NCBI RefSeq assembly: GCF_014648175.1
Contig: NZ_BMQP01000005.1
Span: 62,001 to 126,000, forward strand
Length of the DNA stretch: 64,000 nt
Source of the DNA: Planobispora rosea
GTDB lineage: Bacteria > Actinomycetota > Actinomycetes > Streptosporangiales > Streptosporangiaceae
Reading direction: 5' to 3'
A model generated the notes under the pieces. That model was not told the origin of the DNA. It saw only the letters and a program-made list of their open reading frames with translations, and ran no database searches. Positions 54,102 through 62,416 of the stretch are shown in pieces (position 1 is the first letter of the stretch; the number at the start of each line of letters is the position of its first letter). The translations under genes and the position numbers were made by a program.

Positions 54102-55091
54102 TCAGCCTCCGATGGCGGACATCGGACGGGACGGCTGCAGGAACGAGGGGTCGTCGATGCCGTGCCCGGCCTTCTTCGTCCGCACCGCCGCCGTCCAGCG
54201 CTCGGCGAGCTCGTCGTCGGAGGCCCCCGAGCGCATCGCCGCCCGCAGGTCGGACTCCTCGGTGGCGAACAGGCAGTTGCGGATCTGGCCGTCGGCGGTG
54301 AGGCGCACCCGGTCGCACGCGCCGCAGAACGGCCGGGTGACCGAGCCGATCACGCCGACCCGGGCCGGGCCGCCGTCGACGAGGAACAGCTCGGCGGGGG
54401 CGCTGCCGCGCTCGACCGGGTCGTCCTCGGTGAGGTCGAAGGACTCCTTCAGCATCGCGAGGATCTCATCGGCTGTGATCATGTTCTCCCGGCGCCAGCC
54501 GTGCTGCGCGTCCAGGGGCATCTGCTCGATGAAGCGGAGCTCGTATCCCCGCTCCAGGCAGTAGCGGAGCAGCCCGGCGGCCTCGTGCTCGTTGATCCCG
54601 CGCATCAGCACCGCGTTGACCTTGACCGGCCGGAGCCCGGCGGCCTCGGCCGCGGCCAGTCCGGCGAGGACGTCGGCCAGCCGGTCGCGGTGGGCGAGCT
54701 TGACGAACGTCTCGCGGTCGAGGGTGTCGAGCGAGACGTTGACGCGGTGCAGGCCGGCCTCGGCGAGCGGGGCGGCCAGCCGGGCCAGCCCGATGCCGTT
54801 GGTGGTCAGCGAGACCTGGGGCGCGGGCGTGAGGGCGACCGTGCGGGCGACGATCTCGACGAGCTCGCGGCGGAGCAGCGGCTCGCCGCCGGTGTAGCGG
54901 ACCTCGGTGATGCCCAGGCGCTCCACCCCGATGGTCACCAGCCGGACGATCTCCTCGGCGGTCAGCAGCTCCGGCTTGGGCAGCCAGTCGAGCCCCTCCG
55001 GAGGCATGCAGTACGAGCAGCGCAGATTGCACCGGTCGGTGAGGGACACCCGGAGGTCGGTCGCCACCCGTCCGAACGAGTCCTGCAACAC
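54102..55091 (-). CDS. moaA: GTP 3',8-cyclase (molybdenum cofactor biosynthesis)
   Basis: 329 residues from a GTG with GGAGGCGA upstream. The radical-SAM motif CNLRCSYC near residue 21 and the C-terminal second cluster (CGACDRVRL, then NC) are both intact, and the chain ends in the conserved Gly-Gly. It converts GTP into 3',8-cyclo-GTP, the first molybdopterin step. Together with mobA it supports the molybdenum enzyme NasC encoded 20 kb away. Confidence 0.96.
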   Translation of the reverse strand: MLQDSFGRVATDLRVSLTDRCNLRCSYCMPPEGLDWLPKPELLTAEEIVRLVTIGVERLGITEVRYTGGEPLLRRELVEIVARTVALTPAPQVSLTTNGIGLARLAAPLAEAGLHRVNVSLDTLDRETFVKLAHRDRLADVLAGLAAAEAAGLRPVKVNAVLMRGINEHEAAGLLRYCLERGYELRFIEQMPLDAQHGWRRENMITADEILAMLKESFDLTEDDPVERGSAPAELFLVDGGPARVGVIGSVTRPFCGACDRVRLTADGQIRNCLFATEESDLRAAMRSGASDDELAERWTAAVRTKKAGHGIDDPSFLQPSRPMSAIGG

Positions 55092-55281
55092 GGGGCGTCG
55101 CCTCCATCCGTCACGGCCGAACAGGGAGACAGCCTAGAGCCGCCTCCCTGCCTTGCCCAAACATACGTTCCATCCGCTGACAACAGCCGCTCCGGGCGGA
55201 TGATTCCTCGGAGGATCGTCCGAATCCGGGCCGTGGGACGTCACCGGACCACTCCGCGCCGGGACCGGCGGCGTGGTGCGG

Positions 55282-56619
55282 CTACTCCGGACGGCTGAGC
55301 GCGGCGGCCGGCACCGGGATGGCGGGGAAGGGGTTGTCCGGCAGCAGGATCACCCGGCGCGCCCGGTCCGGCTGCATGGCGGTGTCCAGGTGCAGCAGCG
55401 CCGCGCCGATGCCGGCCGCGCCGACCATGTAACCGGTGTCGGCCGAGACCTCGCCCGGCCGGAGCCGCCGGTAGGCCTGGTACCAGCGCAGCCCCCGGCC
55501 GTCGGGGTCGGTCGCGCCGCCGATCAGGTCCTCGGCGAGGGCGCGGGCGAACTCCCGGTACGGCTCCCGCCCGGTCGCCGCCCACAGCCCGACGAACAGC
55601 TCCAGCAGCCCGGCGGTACCGCAGCACTGGCAGGCCGTGTTCCAGAGCCCGGCCGTGCGCCGCCGCGGGGCGCCGCTGCGCACGATGCCGTGCGCCAGCC
55701 GCTCGGCCCAGTCCAGGTCGCCCGGGTCGCCGGCCACCCGGTACAGCTCGTAGAACATCCGCGCCACCCCGGCCGAGCCGGAGCAGAACCCCAGGTAGTG
55801 CAGGCTCCTGGCCTGCGGGACGTGGTGCGGGACGACCGCGCACCGGTCGGTGACGACGCTGACCCCCCGGACGAATCCGGCCCCACGGCGCGCGGCCGCC
55901 AGGAAGTGCGGTTCGCCGGTGACGCCGTACAGCCGGGCCAGCAGGAAGGCGGTGCCCGCCGTACCGGGCAGGAACCCCGGGGTGACCGCGTCGGCGGGCA
56001 GGTCGAGGCAGTCGCCGAAACGGTGGCCGGGCACGGCCAGCTCGGCGATGCGCTCACCGGCCTCCAGCGCGACCTGCTCGTAGGCGGGCACGCCGAACGC
56101 GGCGGCGGCCCGCAGCAGCCCGAGCACGATCCCGCCGTCACCGCGCTGCGCGGGATCCGCCGACCAGCCGAGGCCGCCGCCCACCGCGCGCGCGGAGCGG
56201 ACGATCCGGTCGGCGGCGGCCAGCGCCTCCGCCTCGAACCTCTCCTCCCCCAGCGCCCATCCCGCCTCGGCGAGCGCGACGACCGTGCCGGTCAGACCGT
56301 GGTACAGGGACAGGTCGGCCTGGTCCCGCCAGGTCGCGGCGAGGTAGCGGGCCCCCGCGCGGGCGTCCTCCAGGTACGCCTCATGGCCGGTCGCCGCGGC
56401 GAGTTCCAGGAAGAACAGCACGATGCCCGCCGCCCCGGCGTAGAGCGAGGCGGGCTCCGGAGTCACCGCCGACCCGCCGCGGGGGTCGGGGTTGGCGCGC
56501 CAGTGCCGCCCGCGCTCGTCGTCGACGGCCGCAGAGCGGACCCAGCGGCCCGCGGCGACGGCGGCGGTCAGGGGCGTCTCAGCGCACTCACCCGGTGAGT
56601 GGATCCAGTCCAGGCCCAT
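55282..56619 (-). CDS. Stand-alone LanC-like cyclase with a three-cysteine zinc site
   Basis: 445 residues from the ATG at 56619. Seven glycine-rich repeats of the LanC alpha/alpha toroid are visible (YAGAAG, YHGLTG, GDGG, PGTAG, CSGSAG, CCGTAG, VGAAG). Putative zinc ligands are Cys279 (GFCSG) and Cys332-Cys333 (QCCG). The usual motif is CHG; CCG gives a Cys-Cys-Cys site, as in ProcM-type lanthipeptide synthetases. LanC enzymes add cysteine thiols to dehydroamino acids. No dehydratase, kinase domain or convincing precursor is nearby. No ribosome site precedes the ATG, so it may be leaderless. Confidence 0.85.
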   Translation of the reverse strand: MGLDWIHSPGECAETPLTAAVAAGRWVRSAAVDDERGRHWRANPDPRGGSAVTPEPASLYAGAAGIVLFFLELAAATGHEAYLEDARAGARYLAATWRDQADLSLYHGLTGTVVALAEAGWALGEERFEAEALAAADRIVRSARAVGGGLGWSADPAQRGDGGIVLGLLRAAAAFGVPAYEQVALEAGERIAELAVPGHRFGDCLDLPADAVTPGFLPGTAGTAFLLARLYGVTGEPHFLAAARRGAGFVRGVSVVTDRCAVVPHHVPQARSLHYLGFCSGSAGVARMFYELYRVAGDPGDLDWAERLAHGIVRSGAPRRRTAGLWNTACQCCGTAGLLELFVGLWAATGREPYREFARALAEDLIGGATDPDGRGLRWYQAYRRLRPGEVSADTGYMVGAAGIGAALLHLDTAMQPDRARRVILLPDNPFPAIPVPAAALSRPE

Positions 56620-56910
56620 ATCCGAAGTATCCCACACATCTAGTAGGAAAATAGGGTTTTCGCGGAACCGGCACCTCCTCCGAATCCTTCCGCACCGCGC
56701 GCCTCCCGGGAATCCGCGCGGTTCACAACAGAGCATGCCCGGCACACGCCCCGACCGGACATGGCCCCGGCGATAGACATCCGACCGGCCCAAGGTCCGC
56801 CCTCAACGGCATCTCACCAGTCATGAGGCGGTGGCGTCCCGCATGAGACGGTGACGCGCCACACCGCCGCGGCCCTCGCCCGTATCACCGCACCCCGCGC
56901 CCCACCGGCG

Positions 56911-58173
56911 CTACCGGCGGGTCCCCGTACGGTCCTCGTCCAGGACGCCCCGGTAGACGGCGAGCGTCTCCTCCACGGTCCGGTCCCAGCTCAGCTGTTT
57001 CCGGACGAACCGTTCCCCCTCGGCGGCGAGCGACTCCCGCGCCGCCGGATCCTCCATGAGCTCGATCACGGCCCTGGCGATGTCGTCCGAATCGTCTCCG
57101 CGGACGAAGCGCGCCGCGGGGCGGGCCGGGTCGCCCAGGAAGATCCGGGAGAAGCCGTGACCGAGGATCGTCGGCTTCCCCATCGCCATCGCCTCGGTCG
57201 CCACCAGTCCGAACGGTTCGAAGAGCGAGGGGAAGACGCAGGCGTCGGCCATCTCGTAGTACTCCAGCAGTTCCTCGCCTCCGACCCATCCACCGGAGGT
57301 GCGGACGTGCCCGGCCAGCCCCGCCCCGGTGACGATCCGCCACACCCCGTCCTCGTCGCCCTCGCCGACGATCACCAGGCGCAGGCCGGGCACCGCGGCG
57401 GTGATCTGCGGCATGGCCGCCAGCAGCGGGTAGATCCCCTTCTGCCTCTCGATCCTGCCGACGAACAGCAGAACCGTGTCACCGGGCCCGATGCCGAGCC
57501 GCGCGCGCAGACCGCCGGCCCGCGCCCGCAGCGCCTGTGTGTCCGGCCCGCCCGCGGCGAGCAGCCGCTCGAACGTGCCGCCCAGGCAGACCACCTCGAT
57601 CGACGAACGGTCCCAGCCGGCGGCGGCGAGCTGGTCGCGCACCTCCGGGGTGGGGACCACGATCCGGCGGGCGACCCGGGCCAGCCACCGCTCGACGGCG
57701 GCGAGCAGGCCCTTCGCCCCCGCGGTGCCGTGGCGGCGGTTGACCCCGTACTCGGTGGTGTGCACGTGGAAGACGACGGGGAGCCGGAGCAGGTGGTGGC
57801 AGAGCAGCCCGGCGAGGAAGTTGGTCGAGTCGTGCACCGCCACCAGGTCGGGCCGTGCCTTGCGCCCGGTGGAGAGCAGGCGCAGGAAGTACCGCCAGTT
57901 GCTGGTCACGACGTTCAGCGTGAGCAGGGCGAAGTCGAGCCTGCGGGTGCGGTTGAGCCGCCGCCGGCGGCTGATCGCGGCGAATATCCGTCCCCGGGGA
58001 CGGTGGACGGTCACGCCCCCGGCGCGTTCGACGGCCGGCAGGCGGCCGTCGTTGAGCGTGAAGACGCTCAGCCGGTGCCCCTCGGCCATGCGGGGGGCGA
58101 TCTCCGCGATGTAGCGGCCCAGCCCGGCGGTGACGTTCGGCGGGAACTGGTTGATGATGTGAGCGATCTTCAT
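56911..58173 (-). CDS. Glycosyltransferase family 4 (last gene of the glycan operon)
   Basis: 420 residues from the ATG at 58173, preceded by GGAGGTG. The N-terminal domain begins IAHIINQFPPNVTAGLGRY, typical of GT4 enzymes; the C-terminal domain has the donor-binding GRIERQKGIYPLL and the E-x7-E motif (EPFGLVATEA). It probably transfers a sugar from an NDP donor onto a lipid-linked acceptor in the cytoplasm. It overlaps the flippase stop by four bases. A 291-base gap without a convincing gene separates it from the LanC-like gene. Confidence 0.9.
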   Translation of the reverse strand: MKIAHIINQFPPNVTAGLGRYIAEIAPRMAEGHRLSVFTLNDGRLPAVERAGGVTVHRPRGRIFAAISRRRRLNRTRRLDFALLTLNVVTSNWRYFLRLLSTGRKARPDLVAVHDSTNFLAGLLCHHLLRLPVVFHVHTTEYGVNRRHGTAGAKGLLAAVERWLARVARRIVVPTPEVRDQLAAAGWDRSSIEVVCLGGTFERLLAAGGPDTQALRARAGGLRARLGIGPGDTVLLFVGRIERQKGIYPLLAAMPQITAAVPGLRLVIVGEGDEDGVWRIVTGAGLAGHVRTSGGWVGGEELLEYYEMADACVFPSLFEPFGLVATEAMAMGKPTILGHGFSRIFLGDPARPAARFVRGDDSDDIARAVIELMEDPAARESLAAEGERFVRKQLSWDRTVEETLAVYRGVLDEDRTGTRR

Positions 58174-59477
58174 CGCCGCACCTCCGGTCGGCGGACGCTC
58201 GGCGCCTCGGCCCCCGGCCGGTACACCCGGGCGGAGACGACGACCACGGCCGCGATGAGAACGAGATTGCACAGGATGAACGCCACCAGCCCGCCGACCA
58301 GGCCCTGCCAGGCGATGAGGGCGGCCTGGCAGGCGAGTACGAGCGGTGTCGCGGCGGCCTGGGCGGCGATGAGCGCCCTGGCTCCCCGCACCCCGTCCAT
58401 CGACAGGGCCGCCGAGTAGAGGTTGAAGACCGTGTGGACGCCGATGCCCAGGGCCGCCAGGGCCATGAGGCCGAACGAGTACGGATACTCGTCCCGGAGG
58501 AGGAGGAAGAACACCGCGCTCGCCGCCAGCGACAGCAGGGCCGCCGCCGCGAAGACGGCCGGGGAGAGCCGCCCGATGCGGCGCAGCGCCGTGGAGGTGT
58601 CCGTGACGGCCAGCGTGGGCAGCAGCACCAGGCCGATGCCGTCGGCGAACACCACCCCCAGGAGCCGCTTGGGGAAGTTGTTGTAGATCGAGTAAACGCC
58701 GACCTCGGTCTGGCTCGCCCAGTGGTTGAGGAAGATCACATCCACGCCGAAGATCACGGCGCTGAGGCCGCCGAGGACGGTGAGGTAGGCGCCGTGCCGG
58801 TACAGCGAACGGGCGAGCGAGCGCGACCAGGAGCGCGGGTCGATCCGGAAGCCGACCGCGGAGACGAGGGCGAAGAGCAGGTTCGTGCCGATCAGCGCCA
58901 GCAGGTACCCGTCGACGTTCCTGATGTCCAGCACCAACAGGCAGTAGGCCGAGACGCCCAGGTAGACGAAGGCGATGACGATCTTGAGTCCGGAGGTGAG
59001 GCCGTACTTCCGCCGGCCTCGCAGGAAGCTCTCGGTGAGGTGGTTCACCGCCATCGACAGGGCGAGGGCCAGCGCGAGGCAGAGGGTGCGCGGGTCCACT
59101 CCGAGCAGCGCGGTCAGCAGGGGGGCGGCCAGCACCCCCGCCAGGGCCAGAGCCGTGCCCAGCACGAGGGTGGACAGCAGGGCCGTCGTGATCAGGGCCC
59201 GGTGCTCCTCCGGCCGGGATCGCGGGAGCTCCTGGTACATGACGAAGTGCAGGCTCATCACCATGCCGACGGTGACGATCAGCGCGATCGACAGGACCAG
59301 GGTGAAGCGCCCGAACTCGGCGGCGCTGACCCCCCAGGCCACCAGCAGCGTGGTCGAGGCCGAGACGCCGCTGGCGATCGCGTTGACGGCCATCGGGGTC
59401 GCGACGGCCCAGCGCCGCCCGCCGGGGCGGAGGGACACGCGGGAGGACGTCCCATCGCCCCGGCGCCGGAGGGTCAC
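58170..59477 (-). CDS. Polysaccharide flippase, Wzx/MATE-like (MOP superfamily)
   Basis: 435 residues from the GTG at 59477, which overlaps the preceding stop and has GGAG about six bases upstream. Twelve to fourteen hydrophobic helices cover the chain after a 25-residue basic tail. The pattern VLSIALIVTVGMVMSLHFVMYQE and the VYSIYNNFPKRL segment fit oligosaccharide flippases. It should move a lipid-linked glycan built by the neighbouring transferases across the membrane. Confidence 0.86.
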   Translation of the reverse strand: MTLRRRGDGTSSRVSLRPGGRRWAVATPMAVNAIASGVSASTTLLVAWGVSAAEFGRFTLVLSIALIVTVGMVMSLHFVMYQELPRSRPEEHRALITTALLSTLVLGTALALAGVLAAPLLTALLGVDPRTLCLALALALSMAVNHLTESFLRGRRKYGLTSGLKIVIAFVYLGVSAYCLLVLDIRNVDGYLLALIGTNLLFALVSAVGFRIDPRSWSRSLARSLYRHGAYLTVLGGLSAVIFGVDVIFLNHWASQTEVGVYSIYNNFPKRLLGVVFADGIGLVLLPTLAVTDTSTALRRIGRLSPAVFAAAALLSLAASAVFFLLLRDEYPYSFGLMALAALGIGVHTVFNLYSAALSMDGVRGARALIAAQAAATPLVLACQAALIAWQGLVGGLVAFILCNLVLIAAVVVVSARVYRPGAEAPSVRRPEVRR

Positions 59478-60862
59478 CGCGCCGCTCCGGCCCCGGGGGG
59501 CCGTCGCGCCGCCTCGGCGTAGGCGGCCAGGGTCTGCTCGGCCGTCCGGAACCAGCTGTAGCGCTCCCGCACGTACGCGGCGCCGCGGGCGGCGAGCCGC
59601 GCGGCCTCCGCGGGGTCGTCGAGGCAGCGCGACAACGCGGCGGACAGCTCCTCGGGGCAGTCGCGCGCGCACCGCAGCGCCCCGTCCCCCACGACCTCGG
59701 GAGAGTAGCCCGGACCGACGAGCACCGGCCGGGCCAGCGCCATGGCCTCCACCGCCACCAGCCCGAACGGCTCGTACACCGACGGGAAGACGCACACGTC
59801 GGCGGCGAGGAAGTGCGCGAAGAGCTCGGCCGGGTCGAGGAACCGGTACTCGGCGACGACGTGCCCGCCGACGCCGGCCTCCTCGATCAGCCGCGCGACG
59901 ACCGCGTTGTCGTCGGTCTGCGGCAGCTGCGCGCCGATGATCACGACCCGCAGGTCGCCGTACCGCCTCACCAGCCGCGGCACCGCCCGGATCAGGGTGT
60001 GCACGCCCTTGTGCGGGGACAGGCGCCCGGCGAAGACCACCAGCCGGCCCTCACCGCCCGGCAGATAGCGGCTCCGTACCCGCGAGGCGACGTGTGCGCG
60101 CTCGTCGCCGGGCAGCGCGGCCAGGCGCAGCAGTTCCGGCTCCTCGAAGCCGTGCGGCAGGACCCGCAGCCGCTCCCCCGGCCACCCGCGGGCCGCGAGA
60201 TCCTCGCGGACGCCCGCACTGGGCACGATGATCAGGTCCGCCAGGCGGGCCTGCGCCGTCTCCACCGCGTCGAGGCAGGCCGCGAGGAGGGAGCGGGCTC
60301 CGGACGGGGCGGCGTTGAGCTCCCGGGTGTGCACGTGGAAGACCACCGGCAGGCGGCCGAGCAGGCGGCACAGGATGCCCGCCGGGGCGCCCATCCAGTC
60401 GTGCACGGCGACGACCGCCCCGGACCGCCCGGTCCCGGACCTCCCAGCTCCGGACCGCCCGGCCCCGGACTGCTCAGTCCCCGACCGGCCGTGTCCGGAC
60501 CGCGCCGCCCGGGACCGGCCCGCCTCGGCGCGGAGGATGCGGCCGGCGACGCGCACGTTGAAGGCGAGCAACCCGGCGATCTTGGCCGCCCGCCGGAGCA
60601 CCTGCGGCGTGCGTGAGTTCCTCGCGTGGTCGCTGCTCGCCGTCGCCAGCCGGTGCAGCGTGACGTCGCCCCGGCGTTCGATCCGGGGCGAGCGGCCCCG
60701 GCGGGCCGTGCCGTACACCGTGACGGGGACTCCGCCGCCGCGCAGGGCGTCCATCATCCGCTCGGCGTACCGGCCGAGCCCGCCCACGACGTCGGGAGGG
60801 ATCTCCGAGCAGACGACGTGGACCCGGCCGGGCAGCCCGGGACCGGGGATCAGCTCGTCCAT
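59474..60862 (-). CDS. Glycosyltransferase family 4 with a GRSGA repeat insertion
   Basis: 462 residues from the ATG at 60862. It has the same fold signs as its neighbour: HVVCSEIPPDVVGGLGRY at the N-terminus, GRLSPHKGVHTL and EPFGLVAVEA in the C-terminal domain. Residues 114-149 are a run of GRSG(A/T) units inserted just before the VVAVHD strand, where the 56911-58173 enzyme has only about nine residues. It overlaps both neighbours (13 bases with the nucleotidyltransferase, four with the flippase). Confidence 0.9.
   Translation of the reverse strand: MDELIPGPGLPGRVHVVCSEIPPDVVGGLGRYAERMMDALRGGGVPVTVYGTARRGRSPRIERRGDVTLHRLATASSDHARNSRTPQVLRRAAKIAGLLAFNVRVAGRILRAEAGRSRAARSGHGRSGTEQSGAGRSGAGRSGTGRSGAVVAVHDWMGAPAGILCRLLGRLPVVFHVHTRELNAAPSGARSLLAACLDAVETAQARLADLIIVPSAGVREDLAARGWPGERLRVLPHGFEEPELLRLAALPGDERAHVASRVRSRYLPGGEGRLVVFAGRLSPHKGVHTLIRAVPRLVRRYGDLRVVIIGAQLPQTDDNAVVARLIEEAGVGGHVVAEYRFLDPAELFAHFLAADVCVFPSVYEPFGLVAVEAMALARPVLVGPGYSPEVVGDGALRCARDCPEELSAALSRCLDDPAEAARLAARGAAYVRERYSWFRTAEQTLAAYAEAARRPPGAGAAR
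60416..60523 (-). repeat. In-frame 15-bp minisatellite inside the GT4 gene
   Basis: Degenerate 15-base units encode repeated Gly-Arg-Ser-Gly-Ala/Thr (residues 114-149). Copy number changes would keep the frame. Confidence 0.8.
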
Positions 60863-61632
60863 CGCAGATACGCCCTCCGGGTGAACTCCAGATCGTCGGG
60901 GGTGTTGATGCCGCGGGCCTCGTCGGGGTCGGCGACCGGCACCACCGTGGTCCGCCAGCCGAGCTTCCGCGACAGGTACGGCAGGAACGGCAGGAAGTTG
61001 ACCTCTCCGGTGACCGTCCCGGTGCGGGCCGCGGCCAGGTAGCGCGGCCAGGCCCGGGGCAGCCCGTCCACGCTGAGGCAGAAGACGCCGACGTCGCTGA
61101 GCCCGCCGGGGCGGCACTCCTCCCCCTCCCTGGACATGCGCACCCGCAGCAGGGTCGAGGAGTCCGCGTCGTATTCGTACTCGACGTAGGGATCGGCCAT
61201 CGCGACCAGCGGGAGGGTGAGCCCCCGGCCGCCCCCGGCGACGCTCTCCCGGTGGGCCCGCACCACCTCGCCGACCGTCCGCGAGGACAGGTTCGCCTGG
61301 TCGCCCCAGACGACCAGGATCGCGTCGTGGCCCGCCCAGTACGGCACGGCGGCCCCGAAGACGGCGTCGCCCATGCCCGTCGGCTCCTCCTGGACGCTGA
61401 CGGAGACCTCTCCCCGCCCGATCGCCTCGGCGGCCAGCCGCTGGAAGGGAGCCTTCCCCGCCGGAGAGAGCACCACGTGGACGTGCTCCACCCACGGCGC
61501 GAGGCGGCGGCGCAGCAGGTCCCACACCGTGACGCCGTCGGCTATCTCCAGCATGATCTTCGGGACGCCGAGGCCGAGCCTGGAGCCCTGTCCCGCCGCG
61601 GGGATCACCGCGCAGACACGTTCGTCACCCAA
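60850..61632 (-). CDS. Nucleotidyltransferase, GlmU/CofC-like
   Basis: 260 residues. The start is TTG at 61632 with GGAGGGG about seven bases upstream, overlapping the HAD gene by eight bases. The NTP-binding loop AAGQGSRLGLGVPK and metal-binding VVWGDQ motif are present, with the GINTPDDL ending seen in sugar-1-phosphate transferases. It lacks the acetyltransferase half of GlmU. It would activate a phosphorylated compound, most simply a sugar-1-phosphate, to its NDP form. CofC-type chemistry is an alternative suggested by the CofD-like gene in the same operon. Confidence 0.85.
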   Translation of the reverse strand: MGDERVCAVIPAAGQGSRLGLGVPKIMLEIADGVTVWDLLRRRLAPWVEHVHVVLSPAGKAPFQRLAAEAIGRGEVSVSVQEEPTGMGDAVFGAAVPYWAGHDAILVVWGDQANLSSRTVGEVVRAHRESVAGGGRGLTLPLVAMADPYVEYEYDADSSTLLRVRMSREGEECRPGGLSDVGVFCLSVDGLPRAWPRYLAAARTGTVTGEVNFLPFLPYLSRKLGWRTTVVPVADPDEARGINTPDDLEFTRRAYLRWTS

Positions 61633-62416
61633 CGGGGTTCCCCTCCATGTCCAGAGCCTCCGTGTCCAGAGCCTCCGTGTTCAGAGCCTTCACGCCCGGG
61701 GCCTTCACGCCCGGGGCCTCCGTGTCGTCCGGCCCGGCCGCCTCGTCGATCCCGCCGGCTTCGAGGAGGGAGACGATCTCTTCCAGATCCCGTACCGGCA
61801 CCGCCCCGGCCGCCGGAGCACCCCCGTGCACCTGGAGCGTGAGCAGGCCCGCACCGACGGCGGAGGCCACCCCGTGGGAGGAGTCCTCCAGCACGACGGC
61901 GCGGGCGGGGTCGACGGCCCAGGTCCGGCACGCCTGCCGGTAGAAGCCCGGGTCGGGTTTGCTGCACGACACGTCGTCGGCGGTCAGCACGCCGCGGAAG
62001 TATCCGGTCAGCGCGCAGGCGTCCAGGACGCGGGTGACCGAGTCGCGGCTTCCACTGGTGACGAGGTAGGCCGCGCACCCCCGGTCGGCCAGGAGCGCCA
62101 GCAGCCGGTGCGCCCCGGGCAGGACCGCCACCGCCCCGCCCCGGACGTAGGCCCGGTACAGCTGCTGTTTGCGCCCGGCCACCCGCTCGACGAGAGCCGG
62201 GTCCACTCCCAGGTCCTCCACCACCTGCCGGGTGCTCGCCCCGGTGTGGGCGCCGTAGTCGAAGGAGCCGAGCGACCCGGGGGAGATCTCGGCGAGCGCG
62301 GCGCGGAAGGCGGCCTCGTGGGCGGGGGCGGAGTCGACGAGGGTGCCGTCCAGGTCGCACAACCAGGCACGCCGCCCGGCGAGCGCCGCGGCCGTGCGGC
62401 GGGTGAGCGGGCTCAT
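61625..62416 (-). CDS. HAD-superfamily phosphatase/phosphomutase with repeat tail
   Basis: 263 residues. Motif I (CDLDGTLVDSA, Asp21 and Asp23), motif II (TSGSRDS), motif III (SKPDPGFY) and motif IV (VLEDSSHGV) are complete, placing it with beta-phosphoglucomutase-like enzymes. Residues 232-256 are five-residue repeats (TEAPG, VKAPG, VKALN, TEALD, TEALD). It overlaps the CofD-like gene by four bases. It could convert a sugar phosphate for the nucleotidyltransferase. Confidence 0.88.
   Translation of the reverse strand: MSPLTRRTAAALAGRRAWLCDLDGTLVDSAPAHEAAFRAALAEISPGSLGSFDYGAHTGASTRQVVEDLGVDPALVERVAGRKQQLYRAYVRGGAVAVLPGAHRLLALLADRGCAAYLVTSGSRDSVTRVLDACALTGYFRGVLTADDVSCSKPDPGFYRQACRTWAVDPARAVVLEDSSHGVASAVGAGLLTLQVHGGAPAAGAVPVRDLEEIVSLLEAGGIDEAAGPDDTEAPGVKAPGVKALNTEALDTEALDMEGNPVG
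61649..61723 (-). repeat. In-frame 15-bp repeats at the HAD gene 3' end
   Basis: Five 15-base units encode the tail repeats of the HAD protein. They are of two related types, arranged in tandem. Confidence 0.85.

Noticed and set aside
56620..56793. In-frame upstream extension of the LanC-like protein to 56793
   Set aside because: The extension is Arg/Cys-rich without family similarity and crosses an AT-rich stretch that looks like a promoter.
56723..56824. A 33-codon minus-strand frame with three cysteines just upstream of the LanC-like gene, a possible RiPP precursor
   Set aside because: No ribosome site, only one Ser and one Thr, no leader-core pattern, and GC-rich sequence yields such frames easily.
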